The notes below the pieces were generated by a model that saw only the letters and a program-made list of their open reading frames with translations, was not told where the DNA came from and did no database searches. From contig NZ_JAUSTI010000006.1 of assembly GCF_030812775.1 (NCBI RefSeq), positions 62,001 through 126,000 on the forward strand: a DNA stretch of 64,000 nt. The letters run 5' to 3'. The DNA comes from Paenibacillus tundrae (GTDB taxonomy: Bacteria; Bacillota; Bacilli; Paenibacillales; Paenibacillaceae). The position numbers were made by a program, and so were the translations under genes. Below, in pieces: positions 35,918 to 45,216 of this stretch (within the stretch, counting starts at the first letter, position 1; every line of letters starts with the position of its first letter).

Positions 35918-38254
35918 TTGCCAAAATACTTGCTGCGTCTGCTATGCTTCACCATGATCCTTGGAGCGCTTCCAGTCATCATTATTGGTTCTGTCTCGTA
36001 TACGATTGCTTCACAGGATATTGAGCAAAAGGTGCGCGAGAGTAATCTGCAGATATTACATCAGACTCAGATGAGGGTGGAGCAGGTGCTGCGCAGTTTG
36101 CAATTATCATCTATTCAATACGTAAATTCTCCTTTGGTTTTACAAGCGATGAAACATCCACTGGATAGTAGCGAATTTGAGCAAATCCGTGATCTGACAT
36201 CTGGCTTTAACAATTTACAGGCAGTGACTAATATTGATCAGGCTTATTTAGTCAATCTAGATGAGGACTGGGTTGTTTCGATGCGTTCATTTGGCAAATT
36301 AGATGATTTTAGTATTCGGGATCGAATTGGCTCATATCTGAAATATACGAACAGTTTATTCTGGGTGACGCAGAATGTAAACTCAGCAAAAGAAAGTGTA
36401 CCCGTATCGGCAGGTGTGGGCGATTCAACACAAGAGATCGTTCCAGCACTCATTTCTTCGGACAATGTGGTTAGCATGGTGTTTAAGATTCCGATGATGC
36501 CGACGAATGTCAAACCGAAAGGATTTCTTGTGATTGATATTTCCGATACAGAGCTTAGCTCTTATTTGAGTCGTAATACGAATTCAGGAGATATGTATGT
36601 GCTTGATCGGGATCAGAAGTTTTTCCTGAATGATGCGGATCAAAATGGGAAGTACACTGCATTGAATGAGGAAATTCAAGAAAAAGTACAAGAAACAGGA
36701 CAGTCAGAAGGCTTCTTCAATGCAGAGGTAGAGGGGAATCAGGTAGCTGTTAGTTATAAACAGTCACAGCTTAACGGATGGTTGTACGTATCTGTTGTAT
36801 CTCTGGGGCAGATTACTGCTCAATCTCAGAAAATTGCATTGGTAACGGGAGTGGCAACACTGGTGATGTTGGGATTAACCGGATTAGTTGCTTTTTACGG
36901 TAGCCGGCGGATGTATTCACCCATTTCGAGACTTCTTCAATTCACGAAAGGGCTGGACTCTCCTATGGATTCCAAAGGTCGAAGACAGGATGAATTCAGT
37001 TATATTGAAGAGCGATTATCGACCTTATTCAGTTCAGAACAGACCATGCGAGAGCAGATGAAGGGACAGCACGTTCATTTACAGGAATTTTTTATGACTA
37101 AACTATTAACAGGCAAAATATCGGAAGAGGATTTTAGATATCAGGGGGATCTATATGATTTTCCAACCAACTGGTCGAGTCTTGGTGTGCTTACACTGCA
37201 GATGGATACCATTGAGGGGACGCGATATGAAGAGCAGGATCGGGATTTGTTGCTTTTCGCTGTAAATAACATTGTTGGAGAATGGCTTCCTCCGGAAATT
37301 CGGTTCACACCAGTCATGATTGATGACGCCCAGGTTACCGTTCTGGCCTCTGAGCTGCATGATGAATTGCAACTAAAAGAATGGATGCACACACAAGCCG
37401 AGGGCATACGAGAGCGTGTTGTCACTTATCTGAATCTGCCCGTAAGTATTGGGATCAGTCGGTCTTATCAGGCCATAGGCGATACACCGCAAGCTTATCA
37501 GGAGAGCCGGGAAGCACTCCAAGGGCGAGTGAGCTTGGGTAGCCGTATTATTTTGCATTATGAGGATATTCAGCCGCGAGGTCAGACAGAAGCCGCTCTA
37601 TATACACAGTTGCGAATGATCGAAGATCAATTGGCTTCTGCGCTGAAACAGGGTGATGTAGAGAAAACGGATGCCTACTTCACACAGTACCTGGGATTAC
37701 TTGCAGATAAGAAACTACATTTCAGTGAGTATCCAGTCATTATGGTTCAATTGTTGTCCCGTGTATATCAATTAGTACAGGAGCAGGGTGGAGATGTGGC
37801 GGAAGTGTTGGGAGAGAAAGCCTCGATGGCTCGTTTGCTGAAGCTGTCTACACTGGATGAGATGACGAATTGGTTCCGCAAACGCTTATTCCAACCGGTC
37901 ATCCATTTCTGGCGGGAGCAGGAAGAGTCTCAATACATGAACATCGCTCGTCGAATGATCCGATTAATCGAAGAGCGTTACGATCGTGAGCTGTCACTTG
38001 AGGCCTGTGCGGAGGAATTGAATTTTCATCCTGTTTATTTGAGCCGTGTGTTCAAAAAAGAAGCAGGCGTGAACTTCACAGAATATTTAGCCCAATACCG
38101 CATGGAAAAAGCCAAGACCTGGCTACAGACAACGGATCTGAAAATATCAGAGATTGCAGAGAAATTAAACTACACGAATCCGACGGCTTTTATTCGCACA
38201 TTTCGTAAAATTACAGGCACGACTCCGGGGAAATATCGGGAACAACAACGGTAG
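35918..38254 (+). CDS. Membrane-bound AraC-family sensor-regulator
   Basis: A 778-residue one-component regulator with two membrane helices (about 7-28 and 307-330) flanking a dCache-like extracellular domain of about 275 residues, then a linker domain, and a C-terminal AraC DNA-binding pair of helix-turn-helix motifs (about 673-778). Such proteins in Paenibacillus activate adjacent carbohydrate ABC operons in response to extracellular oligosaccharides. It starts with TTG at 35918 behind AGGAGGG. It is followed by a terminator, then the ABC permeases it probably regulates. Confidence 0.88.
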   Translation: MPKYLLRLLCFTMILGALPVIIIGSVSYTIASQDIEQKVRESNLQILHQTQMRVEQVLRSLQLSSIQYVNSPLVLQAMKHPLDSSEFEQIRDLTSGFNNLQAVTNIDQAYLVNLDEDWVVSMRSFGKLDDFSIRDRIGSYLKYTNSLFWVTQNVNSAKESVPVSAGVGDSTQEIVPALISSDNVVSMVFKIPMMPTNVKPKGFLVIDISDTELSSYLSRNTNSGDMYVLDRDQKFFLNDADQNGKYTALNEEIQEKVQETGQSEGFFNAEVEGNQVAVSYKQSQLNGWLYVSVVSLGQITAQSQKIALVTGVATLVMLGLTGLVAFYGSRRMYSPISRLLQFTKGLDSPMDSKGRRQDEFSYIEERLSTLFSSEQTMREQMKGQHVHLQEFFMTKLLTGKISEEDFRYQGDLYDFPTNWSSLGVLTLQMDTIEGTRYEEQDRDLLLFAVNNIVGEWLPPEIRFTPVMIDDAQVTVLASELHDELQLKEWMHTQAEGIRERVVTYLNLPVSIGISRSYQAIGDTPQAYQESREALQGRVSLGSRIILHYEDIQPRGQTEAALYTQLRMIEDQLASALKQGDVEKTDAYFTQYLGLLADKKLHFSEYPVIMVQLLSRVYQLVQEQGGDVAEVLGEKASMARLLKLSTLDEMTNWFRKRLFQPVIHFWREQEESQYMNIARRMIRLIEERYDRELSLEACAEELNFHPVYLSRVFKKEAGVNFTEYLAQYRMEKAKTWLQTTDLKISEIAEKLNYTNPTAFIRTFRKITGTTPGKYREQQR

Positions 38255-38260
38255 AAATAG

Positions 38261-38296
38261 ACCTGCTTCGCCTGCTATGGCGGGCAGGTTTTTTTT
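38261..38296 (+). terminator. Terminator after the AraC sensor gene
   Basis: ACCTGC..GCC pairs with GGC..GCAGGT, followed by seven Ts. Confidence 0.85.
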
Positions 38297-38571
38297 GAAG
38301 TAATGTGATGCGAATCATCTTTGAGCTAACGTTTCTCGTGGACAAGAAGAAATAGAAGATTACAGCCTTGTTTTATGGATTGTCCTCATCTTTTCGCAGG
38401 AGTTAAGACAGAGATATTGAGGTTAAAAGCGGTTCATTACCGGTTGTAATTCAATTACACAAAAGCTGTAAACCCTTGCTACATAAGGGAAAACAAGAAG
38501 CTAAAATGAGACGATAGCCAGTGATGTGTTTATCCTCCACAATGAAGACATGAATTCAGGAAGTGATATTT

Positions 38572-38585
38572 TGTAATCGTTTCCA
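38572..38585 (+). promoter_or_regulatory. cre site before the ABC operon
   Basis: TGTAATCGTTTCCA matches the cre consensus at 13 of 14 positions and lies 19 bases before the permease start codon. This suggests CcpA repression by glucose. Confidence 0.6.
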
Positions 38586-38604
38586 ATGTGGGGAGGAAGA
38601 CACT

Positions 38605-39558
38605 ATGAAAGCCGAAACGGCGGCTCAGACACGGCCCGCTACCCGCAGTGACAAAAACCTGCTGTGGAGGGACATCATCAAAAACCGGTGGCTCTATATT
38701 ATGTTAATACCCGGTGTGCTTTACTTTATTATCTTCAAATACATACCTATGTATGGCATTACGATGGCTTTTCAGGATTACACGCCTTACAAAGGTATCC
38801 TCGGCAGTGAGTGGGTTGGTTTTAAGCATTTTTCACGTTTCTTCGGGGAACCGCAGTTCTGGACTCTATTCCGAAATACGTTCTTGCTTGCCATCTATAA
38901 CATGGTGTTTTTCTTCCCACTGCCAATCGTACTGGCACTGATGCTCAATGAAGTTCGTCGTGAACGTTTCAAACGATTCGTACAAACACTTGTCTATGTA
39001 CCACACTTTGTATCATGGGTTGTTGTTGTTGGTGTGTTCTACATGTTGTTCACCACTGAAGGCGGTGCCATTAATGAATTGCTCTACAACCTGACGGGAC
39101 AAAAAGTTGCCTTCTTACTTGAGCCAGGCTGGTTCCGTACCATGATTGTTGGACAATCCATTTGGAAAGAAGTCGGCTGGGGAACGATCATTTTCCTTGC
39201 TGCCCTCTCCGGCGTAGATACACAGCTCTATGAAGCGGCAAGAATCGATGGCGCGAGCCGCTGGCGTCAGACGTGGCACATTACGCTGCCTGCTATTCGT
39301 AGTACCATTGTCATTCTGCTCATTCTGCGTCTGGGCAACTTCCTGGATACAGGCTTTGAACAAATCTTCCTGATGCTGACTCCGACAAACCGCGATGTGG
39401 GCGAGGTGTTTGATACCTACGTATACACCAAAGGTCTGACACAGGCACAGTACAGTTACAGTGCTGCTGTTGGATTGTTCAAGTCGGTCGTCGGTCTGGC
39501 GCTTGTATTAGGTGCCAATAAGTTGGCCAAAAAATTCGGGGAGGAAGGCGTCTACTGA
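38605..39558 (+). CDS. Sugar ABC transporter permease (LplB type)
   Basis: A 317-residue inner-membrane permease with six predicted helices and the binding-protein-dependent EAA loop (YEAARIDGASRWRQTWHITLP). It resembles LplB/YteP, which forms a heterodimeric channel with an LplC-type partner for import of oligosaccharides. The start at 38605 is chosen for the GGGGAGGAAG site 8 bases upstream; an in-frame ATG at 38563 would overlap the cre site. It is the first gene of a four-gene unit. Confidence 0.93.
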   Translation: MKAETAAQTRPATRSDKNLLWRDIIKNRWLYIMLIPGVLYFIIFKYIPMYGITMAFQDYTPYKGILGSEWVGFKHFSRFFGEPQFWTLFRNTFLLAIYNMVFFFPLPIVLALMLNEVRRERFKRFVQTLVYVPHFVSWVVVVGVFYMLFTTEGGAINELLYNLTGQKVAFLLEPGWFRTMIVGQSIWKEVGWGTIIFLAALSGVDTQLYEAARIDGASRWRQTWHITLPAIRSTIVILLILRLGNFLDTGFEQIFLMLTPTNRDVGEVFDTYVYTKGLTQAQYSYSAAVGLFKSVVGLALVLGANKLAKKFGEEGVY

Positions 39559-39602
39559 CCTAAAGAGCAGACGCTCTTCACCAGACAGGAGTGAACATTA
39601 AG

Positions 39603-40475
39603 ATGCAACAGGATAAAACGTGGGGCAACCGGATTTTCGACTTTCTCAATCATGGCTTGCTGTTGTTAATCGGAATTGTGACCGTCATCCCATTTATTTA
39701 TATTTTGGCGGTCTCCTTTACAAGCCCGAGTGAAGTAGCTAAGGGGGGATTCATTCTTTTCCCGAAAGAATTCTCACTTGCAGCATATCGCTATATTTTC
39801 TCTACAGATACCTTGATTCGTAGTTTGGGTGTATCGATTTACATTACTGTTGTCGGAACCTTCATTAACTTGTTGTTTACGTCTCTCATGGCCTATCCGC
39901 TCTCAAGAAGATACTTGCGTGGACGTCAACCGATCTTGTTAGGTGTACTGTTCACCATGTTATTTAGCGGAGGCATGATCCCGACTTACTTCGTCGTGAA
40001 ATCATTGCACCTGACAGACACGTTATGGTCGCTCATGCTGCCTACGGCCATTAGTGCGTTTAACCTAATCGTTCTTAAAAACTTCTTCCAGGCTATTCCT
40101 GACGAACTGGAGGATGCGGCCAAAATCGATGGATGTAATGACGTCGGCGTATTATTCCGGATTGTATTACCTCTATCCATGCCGGCGATGGCAACATTCT
40201 CCTTGTTCTATGCCGTAGCTCACTGGAACAGCTTCTTCAGTGCAGTAATTTACATTAACGATAGTCAGAAATGGCCGGTACAGGTATGGCTACGTGAGAT
40301 TGTCATTCTGGCACAGAGCCGGATCGGAGATACAAGTATTGAGGAAACGGAGATTCAGCCACTCACCATCCGTATGGCGGTTATCGTATTCTCAACCATT
40401 CCAATTATGCTCGTCTATCCGTTCCTGCAAAAACACTTTGCCAAAGGGGTGATGCTAGGTTCGGTGAAAGGTTGA
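39603..40475 (+). CDS. Sugar ABC transporter permease (LplC/YtcP type)
   Basis: The second permease subunit, 290 residues with six helices and the EAA loop (LEDAAKIDGCNDVGVLFRIVLP). The ATG at 39603 has AGGAGTGA 8 bases upstream; the GTG at 39591 lies inside that site and is unlikely. No ATPase gene is present in the window. Such importers commonly share an MsmX-type ATPase encoded elsewhere. Confidence 0.93.
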   Translation: MQQDKTWGNRIFDFLNHGLLLLIGIVTVIPFIYILAVSFTSPSEVAKGGFILFPKEFSLAAYRYIFSTDTLIRSLGVSIYITVVGTFINLLFTSLMAYPLSRRYLRGRQPILLGVLFTMLFSGGMIPTYFVVKSLHLTDTLWSLMLPTAISAFNLIVLKNFFQAIPDELEDAAKIDGCNDVGVLFRIVLPLSMPAMATFSLFYAVAHWNSFFSAVIYINDSQKWPVQVWLREIVILAQSRIGDTSIEETEIQPLTIRMAVIVFSTIPIMLVYPFLQKHFAKGVMLGSVKG

Positions 40476-40544
40476 GTTGGCACTCGTTAAGAAATCGGAA
40501 CTTTAAAACAGTTAAAGCTGCATAAAAAGGGGAGGTTTCATTCT

Positions 40545-42044
40545 ATGAAAGCAACAAAAAAGAAAGCCGTAGCCGTTCTGAGCACACTAGCATTGGTTAC
40601 AGGTTTGCTCGCGGGATGCGGATCAGATGAGGGTCAGGCTGCAGAAGGCGGCGTGCAAAATGTATCCATTGCGATCGCACAAGTCGGGGATGTTCCAAGC
40701 AAGGACAATGAAGTACAAAAGAAGATCGAAGCGTATACCAATACGAAACTGGATGTCCAGTGGATTCCGGCTTCAGCATACAATGACAAAATTAATGTCA
40801 TGATCGCTTCCAGCGACATGCCTAAAATTGTGAAGGTTCAATATAACCCTACGGTGACAAGTGCGATGCGTAATGAAGTGTTCTGGGAAGTTGGACCGTT
40901 GTTGAAGGATTATAAAAACCTGTCTGCACAGAATGAGCGCTTTTTTGACAACATCAAGGTTGAAGGGAAAATTTACGGCGTACCTGTATTCTCCGATATT
41001 GCCCGAGCAACCGTCATTTACCGTAAAGATTGGTTTGAGAAGCTGAATCTCAAAGTACCAACAACGCCAGATGAATGGTACGAGACGATCAAAACGTTGT
41101 CTACTTCTGATCCAGATGGAGATGGTCAAGACAATACATTTGGTTTAATGCTGTTCAAGCGTTACAACGAGGACCAATATTCCTTCACAACTCGTCTTGG
41201 TGTAAGCTTTGGCGCGCCAAACAAGTGGAAAGTAGAGGACGATGGAAGCTTTACACCAGAATTTATGACGCCTGAATATAAACAAGTTATGGATCTTCTG
41301 AAGCGGTTGTATGATGAGAAGCTGCTTAACCAAGACTTCGCAGTATTCGATTCCACTGAAGCTGAGAAGAAATATGATTCCGGTTTAGTGGGTATGCGTG
41401 TGGGTGTTGCCCAGAACGGTAAAAGTCAGCAGGAACGTTTATCCAAGAACGACCCTGATGGTGTAGTCGATATTGCTGGATTGTTAGGGCCAAATGGTGA
41501 TCGCGTTGCAGGACAGACGGGTAACTCAGGCATTCTGGCATTCCCTAAATCCACGGTGAAATCGGAAGAAGAACTGAAGAGTTTGTTAGCATTCATTGAT
41601 AAGCTGATGGATCCTGAAATGGCTACACTCTTGATGCGTGGTATCGAAGATAAACATTTCACAAAGGTTGGTGAAGACCAGGTAGAGATGAGCGACTTCG
41701 ACGCTTTCCAACGTGAAGTGAAGCCGTATCGTGATAACTTCCCTTATGTCGAGGGCTACAATGTACCGAAACTGAAAGATACTGAGTTGGGTGAAAAAGG
41801 AACTGAACTCGCGAAAGAGCTTGCGGAGCATGCTGTCCCTAACCCTGCCCTTACGTTGTATTCACCTACGTATGGTGATCGCGGCGCGGATCTTGATCAG
41901 ATGATTGCGGATGCGCAGACCAAATACATTATGGGCAAAATCGATGAAGCAGGTTGGCAGAAGGAAATTGAGAATTGGGCGAATGCCGGTGGTAACAAAA
42001 TTCGCGAAGAATACGCGGAGGACTACAAAAAGCAAGCTCAATAA
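40545..42044 (+). CDS. Extracellular solute-binding lipoprotein 1
   Basis: A 499-residue LplA-like binding protein. A lipoprotein signal ends in the lipobox LLAGC (Cys about 25), so it is anchored outside the membrane. It delivers oligosaccharides to the two permeases. It is encoded directly behind the permeases and ahead of a GH105 enzyme, so unsaturated rhamnogalacturonan fragments are the likely ligand. It is a close paralogue of the protein at 43482, sharing the VPxKDNxxxKKIExYTxT-like N-terminal pattern. Confidence 0.93.
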   Translation: MKATKKKAVAVLSTLALVTGLLAGCGSDEGQAAEGGVQNVSIAIAQVGDVPSKDNEVQKKIEAYTNTKLDVQWIPASAYNDKINVMIASSDMPKIVKVQYNPTVTSAMRNEVFWEVGPLLKDYKNLSAQNERFFDNIKVEGKIYGVPVFSDIARATVIYRKDWFEKLNLKVPTTPDEWYETIKTLSTSDPDGDGQDNTFGLMLFKRYNEDQYSFTTRLGVSFGAPNKWKVEDDGSFTPEFMTPEYKQVMDLLKRLYDEKLLNQDFAVFDSTEAEKKYDSGLVGMRVGVAQNGKSQQERLSKNDPDGVVDIAGLLGPNGDRVAGQTGNSGILAFPKSTVKSEEELKSLLAFIDKLMDPEMATLLMRGIEDKHFTKVGEDQVEMSDFDAFQREVKPYRDNFPYVEGYNVPKLKDTELGEKGTELAKELAEHAVPNPALTLYSPTYGDRGADLDQMIADAQTKYIMGKIDEAGWQKEIENWANAGGNKIREEYAEDYKKQAQ

Positions 42045-42067
42045 TGAGCTAGAAGCGGAGGAGCGCC

Positions 42068-43177
42068 ATGAAAGAAACGTTACAATTTACGCCAGTGCGA
42101 ATGGCTGAACAGTTCATGGAAAGTTATCGTAGCCATGACTTGTACTCCACCTGGCATTATGAGAATGGTTGTATATTAAAAGCCTTAGAAGAGTTGTATA
42201 CCCATACGGGGGAACAAAAGTATTTTGATTATATCCAGGAACTGATGGATCATTTCGTGCAGGAAGACGGTACGATTCGAACCTACGGTGTTGAGGAATA
42301 TAACCTGGATCAGATTAACCAAGGCAAATCGTTATTTCTGCTCTTAGACAAAACGGGAAAGGAGAAGTATCGCCAAGCAGCTGACCTACTCATGGTACAG
42401 CTCAAAGGCCAGCCGCGTACAAGCGAAGGTGGGTTCTGGCACAAAAAGATATATCCTTTCCAAATGTGGCTAGATGGGTTGTATATGGCGACCCCTTACC
42501 TGACGCAATATGGAGCCGTAACGGGTCAAGACAAGTGGTTTGATAAGGCAGCACTACAGTTGCTCTTGGTAGAGCAGCGCACGCGTGATCCGCGGAGCGG
42601 TCTGTTATATCATGCTTGGGATGAGAGTAAGGAGCAGCGCTGGAGCTCAGGGGAGACGGGTTGTTCTCCCCATGTCTGGAGCAGAGCTGTCGGCTGGTAT
42701 GTGATGGCTGTGGTAGACACATTGGACTATCTGCCAATTGATCATGAACAGCGTGGACAGATTGTAGGTATCTTTGAACGACTGGCTAATGCGCTTGTAC
42801 ATGTTCAGGATCAACAAACTGGATTATGGCCGCATCTCTTGGATCAACCAGGCCGTGAGCGCAATTACTTGGAGGCATCGGGGACTTCGATGTTTGTGTA
42901 TGCCTTAGCTAAAGGTGTACGTAAAGGATATCTGAGTGGCAAATTCAAGGCGATTGCGGAAAAGGGGTATCAAGGTCTGTTACAGCATTTGCTGCAAACG
43001 GATCGAGAAGGCGTGCTCTCCTTAACGCAATGTAATGGTGGAGCTGGTCTTGGCGGCAGTCCTTATCGTGATGGTTCATACGAGTATTATGTAACAGAAT
43101 CCATTCGGATTAATGATCCGAAATCGGTCGCTCCGTTTATTCTTGCAGGAGTGGAGATGGAACTAGCTACACGATAG
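42068..43177 (+). CDS. Unsaturated rhamnogalacturonyl hydrolase (GH105)
   Basis: A 369-residue alpha/alpha-barrel hydrolase of the YteR/YesR type that releases the unsaturated galacturonate from rhamnogalacturonan oligosaccharides cut by lyases. Diagnostic segments are WHYENGCILKALEELY near residue 28, GGFWHKKIYPFQMWLDGLYM near residue 119 (with the catalytic Asp), and GSPYRDGSYEYYV near the end. There is no signal peptide, so it acts on imported fragments. It follows the binding-protein gene by 23 bases. Confidence 0.93.
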   Translation: MKETLQFTPVRMAEQFMESYRSHDLYSTWHYENGCILKALEELYTHTGEQKYFDYIQELMDHFVQEDGTIRTYGVEEYNLDQINQGKSLFLLLDKTGKEKYRQAADLLMVQLKGQPRTSEGGFWHKKIYPFQMWLDGLYMATPYLTQYGAVTGQDKWFDKAALQLLLVEQRTRDPRSGLLYHAWDESKEQRWSSGETGCSPHVWSRAVGWYVMAVVDTLDYLPIDHEQRGQIVGIFERLANALVHVQDQQTGLWPHLLDQPGRERNYLEASGTSMFVYALAKGVRKGYLSGKFKAIAEKGYQGLLQHLLQTDREGVLSLTQCNGGAGLGGSPYRDGSYEYYVTESIRINDPKSVAPFILAGVEMELATR

Positions 43178-43183
43178 GTCGTT

Positions 43184-43329
43184 TCTGAAAACTCGCTGAA
43201 GTGCATCTTTTACCGCCTTTTCGCCCCCTGCTGCGTCACTTTCCCTTGACGTGCCCCGGCACGCCTGCGGAAAACTTCCTGGCTTGGAACGAAAATTCGG
43301 CAAAATCTGCGTCCTTCGGAGTTTTCAGA
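43184..43329. repeat. 146-base palindromic MITE-like element
   Basis: Perfect 11-base terminal inverted repeats (TCTGAAAACTC and GAGTTTTCAGA) bound the element. Its centre is an inverted repeat (CGTGCCCCGGCACG, 43250-43263) exactly midway between the ends. Intermediate blocks such as TTTT.CCG..TTTTCG also match inverted copies. No transposase is present. It lies between GH105 and the second binding-protein gene. Confidence 0.7.
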
Positions 43330-43481
43330 CACTCCCTAGTTCTTTTATTCAGAACATTTATGATAGCGCATTCATTTATTGGTTTTGCTTCAATCCATAC
43401 CAAAGCTTCCAACAACCCGTGAGCACCTTCTACTCGATGGAAGCAGGTCATGATTAGGTTATCCAAAAGGAGAGATGGTTC

Positions 43482-44996
43482 ATGAGCCCAAAAGTACGGA
43501 TGTCTCGTTTAAGCGGATTGGTTGTCATTGGTGCAATGTCCGCAGGACTGCTCGCAGGTTGTGGGGGAGAAAAAGCACCTGCTGCGACGGGGGAAGGCAA
43601 GTTTCCCATTTCCATCTCTTTGATGCAGGTAGGTGATGTTCCTGCGAAGGAGAACGGGATTGAGCAAAAGATTGAGGAATATACGGGTACCGATGTGAAT
43701 GTGCAATGGATTCCGCAGTCTGCTTTTGATGATAAAGTGAACGTCATGGTTGCTTCGGGCGAGATGCCCACCATTATGCGGGTGAACTATGTACCGACAA
43801 CATTTAATGCAGCCAAAACCGGCTTGTTCTGGGAACTTGGCCCTTACCTGAAGGATTATAAGAACCTATCTGCCCAATCCGAGGCGTATTTTGAGAATAT
43901 CAAAATAGAAGGCAAAATCTACGGTATCCCTAATTTCCGTGATATCGGTCGTACCGCGATTGTATATCGTAAGGACTGGTTCGATAAGTTGAATCTGGAA
44001 ATCCCCAAAACATTGGATGATTGGTACAACGTGATGCATTCCATGCGCAAGGATGATCCGGATGGAAATGGCAAAGAGGACACCTATGGTGCGTTGCTGT
44101 TCAAGCGGTACAATGAAGGCGTATCTTCCCCACTTACACGGATTGCGGTGAGTATCGGAGGCGTAAATAAATGGGGTGTGGATGACTCGGGTAAACTGAC
44201 ACCGGAGTTCATGACTCCACAGTATGTAGACACGATGAAGCTGTTCAAGAAGTTGTTCAGCGAGGGGCTCATTAACAGTGATTTCCCTGCGCTTGATCCA
44301 TCGGATGCGGACAAAAAGATGGATTCCGGCCTCATTGGCATGAAGCTGAACGGGGTAGCTCAGAACGGTAAGTCATCTCAGCAACGTCTCACACCGAATG
44401 CACCGGATGGAGAGATCGATGTCGCTCCATTCCAAGGGCCAGATGGCATTCGTATTGCTGGAGAACCAGGTAACTATGGTATGCTTGTCATTCCAAAAGC
44501 GGCCGTACCTGATGAAGAGCAGTTGAAGAAGGTACTCACCTTCCTGGATCAGCTAATGGATGAAGAGCTAAGTACGTTACAATTACGCGGTTTGAAGGAT
44601 GTGCACTATACCGAGACTGCTGACGGCAAAACGGAGCTGAAAGACTTTGATGCCTATCAACGGGAAGTGAAGCCTTACCGTGATAATCTTCTAAGTATTG
44701 AGGGCTACAATGTTGCTGAACTCGTGGACGTACCTATTGGTATGAAGGGTACGAAGATGGCACGTGAGAATGAACAATATGCAATTCCGAATCCTGCACT
44801 GACACTCACTTCTGCAATCTATACGGAGAGAGGGCAAGAGTTAGATCAGATGATCTGGGATGCCCAAACCAAGTATATTATGGGTAAACTAGATGATGCA
44901 GGCTGGGAGCAGGAAGTGGCAAACTGGAAGAAATCCGGTGGTGACCAACTGATCTCAGAGTTTGAAGCATCGTATAAGGAATTGAACGGCAAGTGA
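43482..44996 (+). CDS. Extracellular solute-binding lipoprotein 2
   Basis: A 504-residue lipoprotein with lipobox LLAGC near residue 27. It is a clear paralogue of the 40545 protein: both share ASGEMPTIMRVNY-like and LKDYKNLSAQ segments and a GKLDDAGWEQEV-like end. It lies 300 bases beyond GH105, behind the palindromic element. It has its own AAAAGGAGAG site. A duplicated binding protein could widen the range of fragments taken up by the same permeases. It is followed by a terminator. Confidence 0.92.
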   Translation: MSPKVRMSRLSGLVVIGAMSAGLLAGCGGEKAPAATGEGKFPISISLMQVGDVPAKENGIEQKIEEYTGTDVNVQWIPQSAFDDKVNVMVASGEMPTIMRVNYVPTTFNAAKTGLFWELGPYLKDYKNLSAQSEAYFENIKIEGKIYGIPNFRDIGRTAIVYRKDWFDKLNLEIPKTLDDWYNVMHSMRKDDPDGNGKEDTYGALLFKRYNEGVSSPLTRIAVSIGGVNKWGVDDSGKLTPEFMTPQYVDTMKLFKKLFSEGLINSDFPALDPSDADKKMDSGLIGMKLNGVAQNGKSSQQRLTPNAPDGEIDVAPFQGPDGIRIAGEPGNYGMLVIPKAAVPDEEQLKKVLTFLDQLMDEELSTLQLRGLKDVHYTETADGKTELKDFDAYQREVKPYRDNLLSIEGYNVAELVDVPIGMKGTKMARENEQYAIPNPALTLTSAIYTERGQELDQMIWDAQTKYIMGKLDDAGWEQEVANWKKSGGDQLISEFEASYKELNGK

Positions 44997-45083
44997 ATCC
45001 ATTTTCAGTGATTTATGAAATTGATTCAAGTAGTTTATAAAATGGAGGCGTACCCCGTGCGCTTATCATCTACGTTCTAAAAT

Positions 45084-45117
45084 AAGGGTTGCGAATCTTC
45101 GGGTTCGTAACCTTTTT
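45084..45117 (+). terminator. Terminator after binding protein 2
   Basis: AAGGGTTGCGAA (45084-45095) pairs with TTCGTAACCTT (45104-45114), followed by Ts. Confidence 0.85.
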
Positions 45118-45216
45118 TATTCGTTTTTATTATGAATGTTCTGTGGAAGGGGTATAAGAGTAGAGGAGCACTTATAGCATAGTCAACTTGATGCCCACAG
45201 AGAGGAGTACACAGAC

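Larger units (their letters stand above)
38255..38604 (+). other. Upstream region of the rhamnogalacturonan-type ABC operon
   Basis: This 350-base stretch holds the regulator's terminator (38261-38296), a cre site (38572-38585) and a cre-like sequence at 38467-38480 (TGTAAACCCTTGCT) whose central CG is broken. I do not see a clear sigma-A promoter with standard spacing, consistent with activation by the upstream regulator. Confidence 0.5.
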
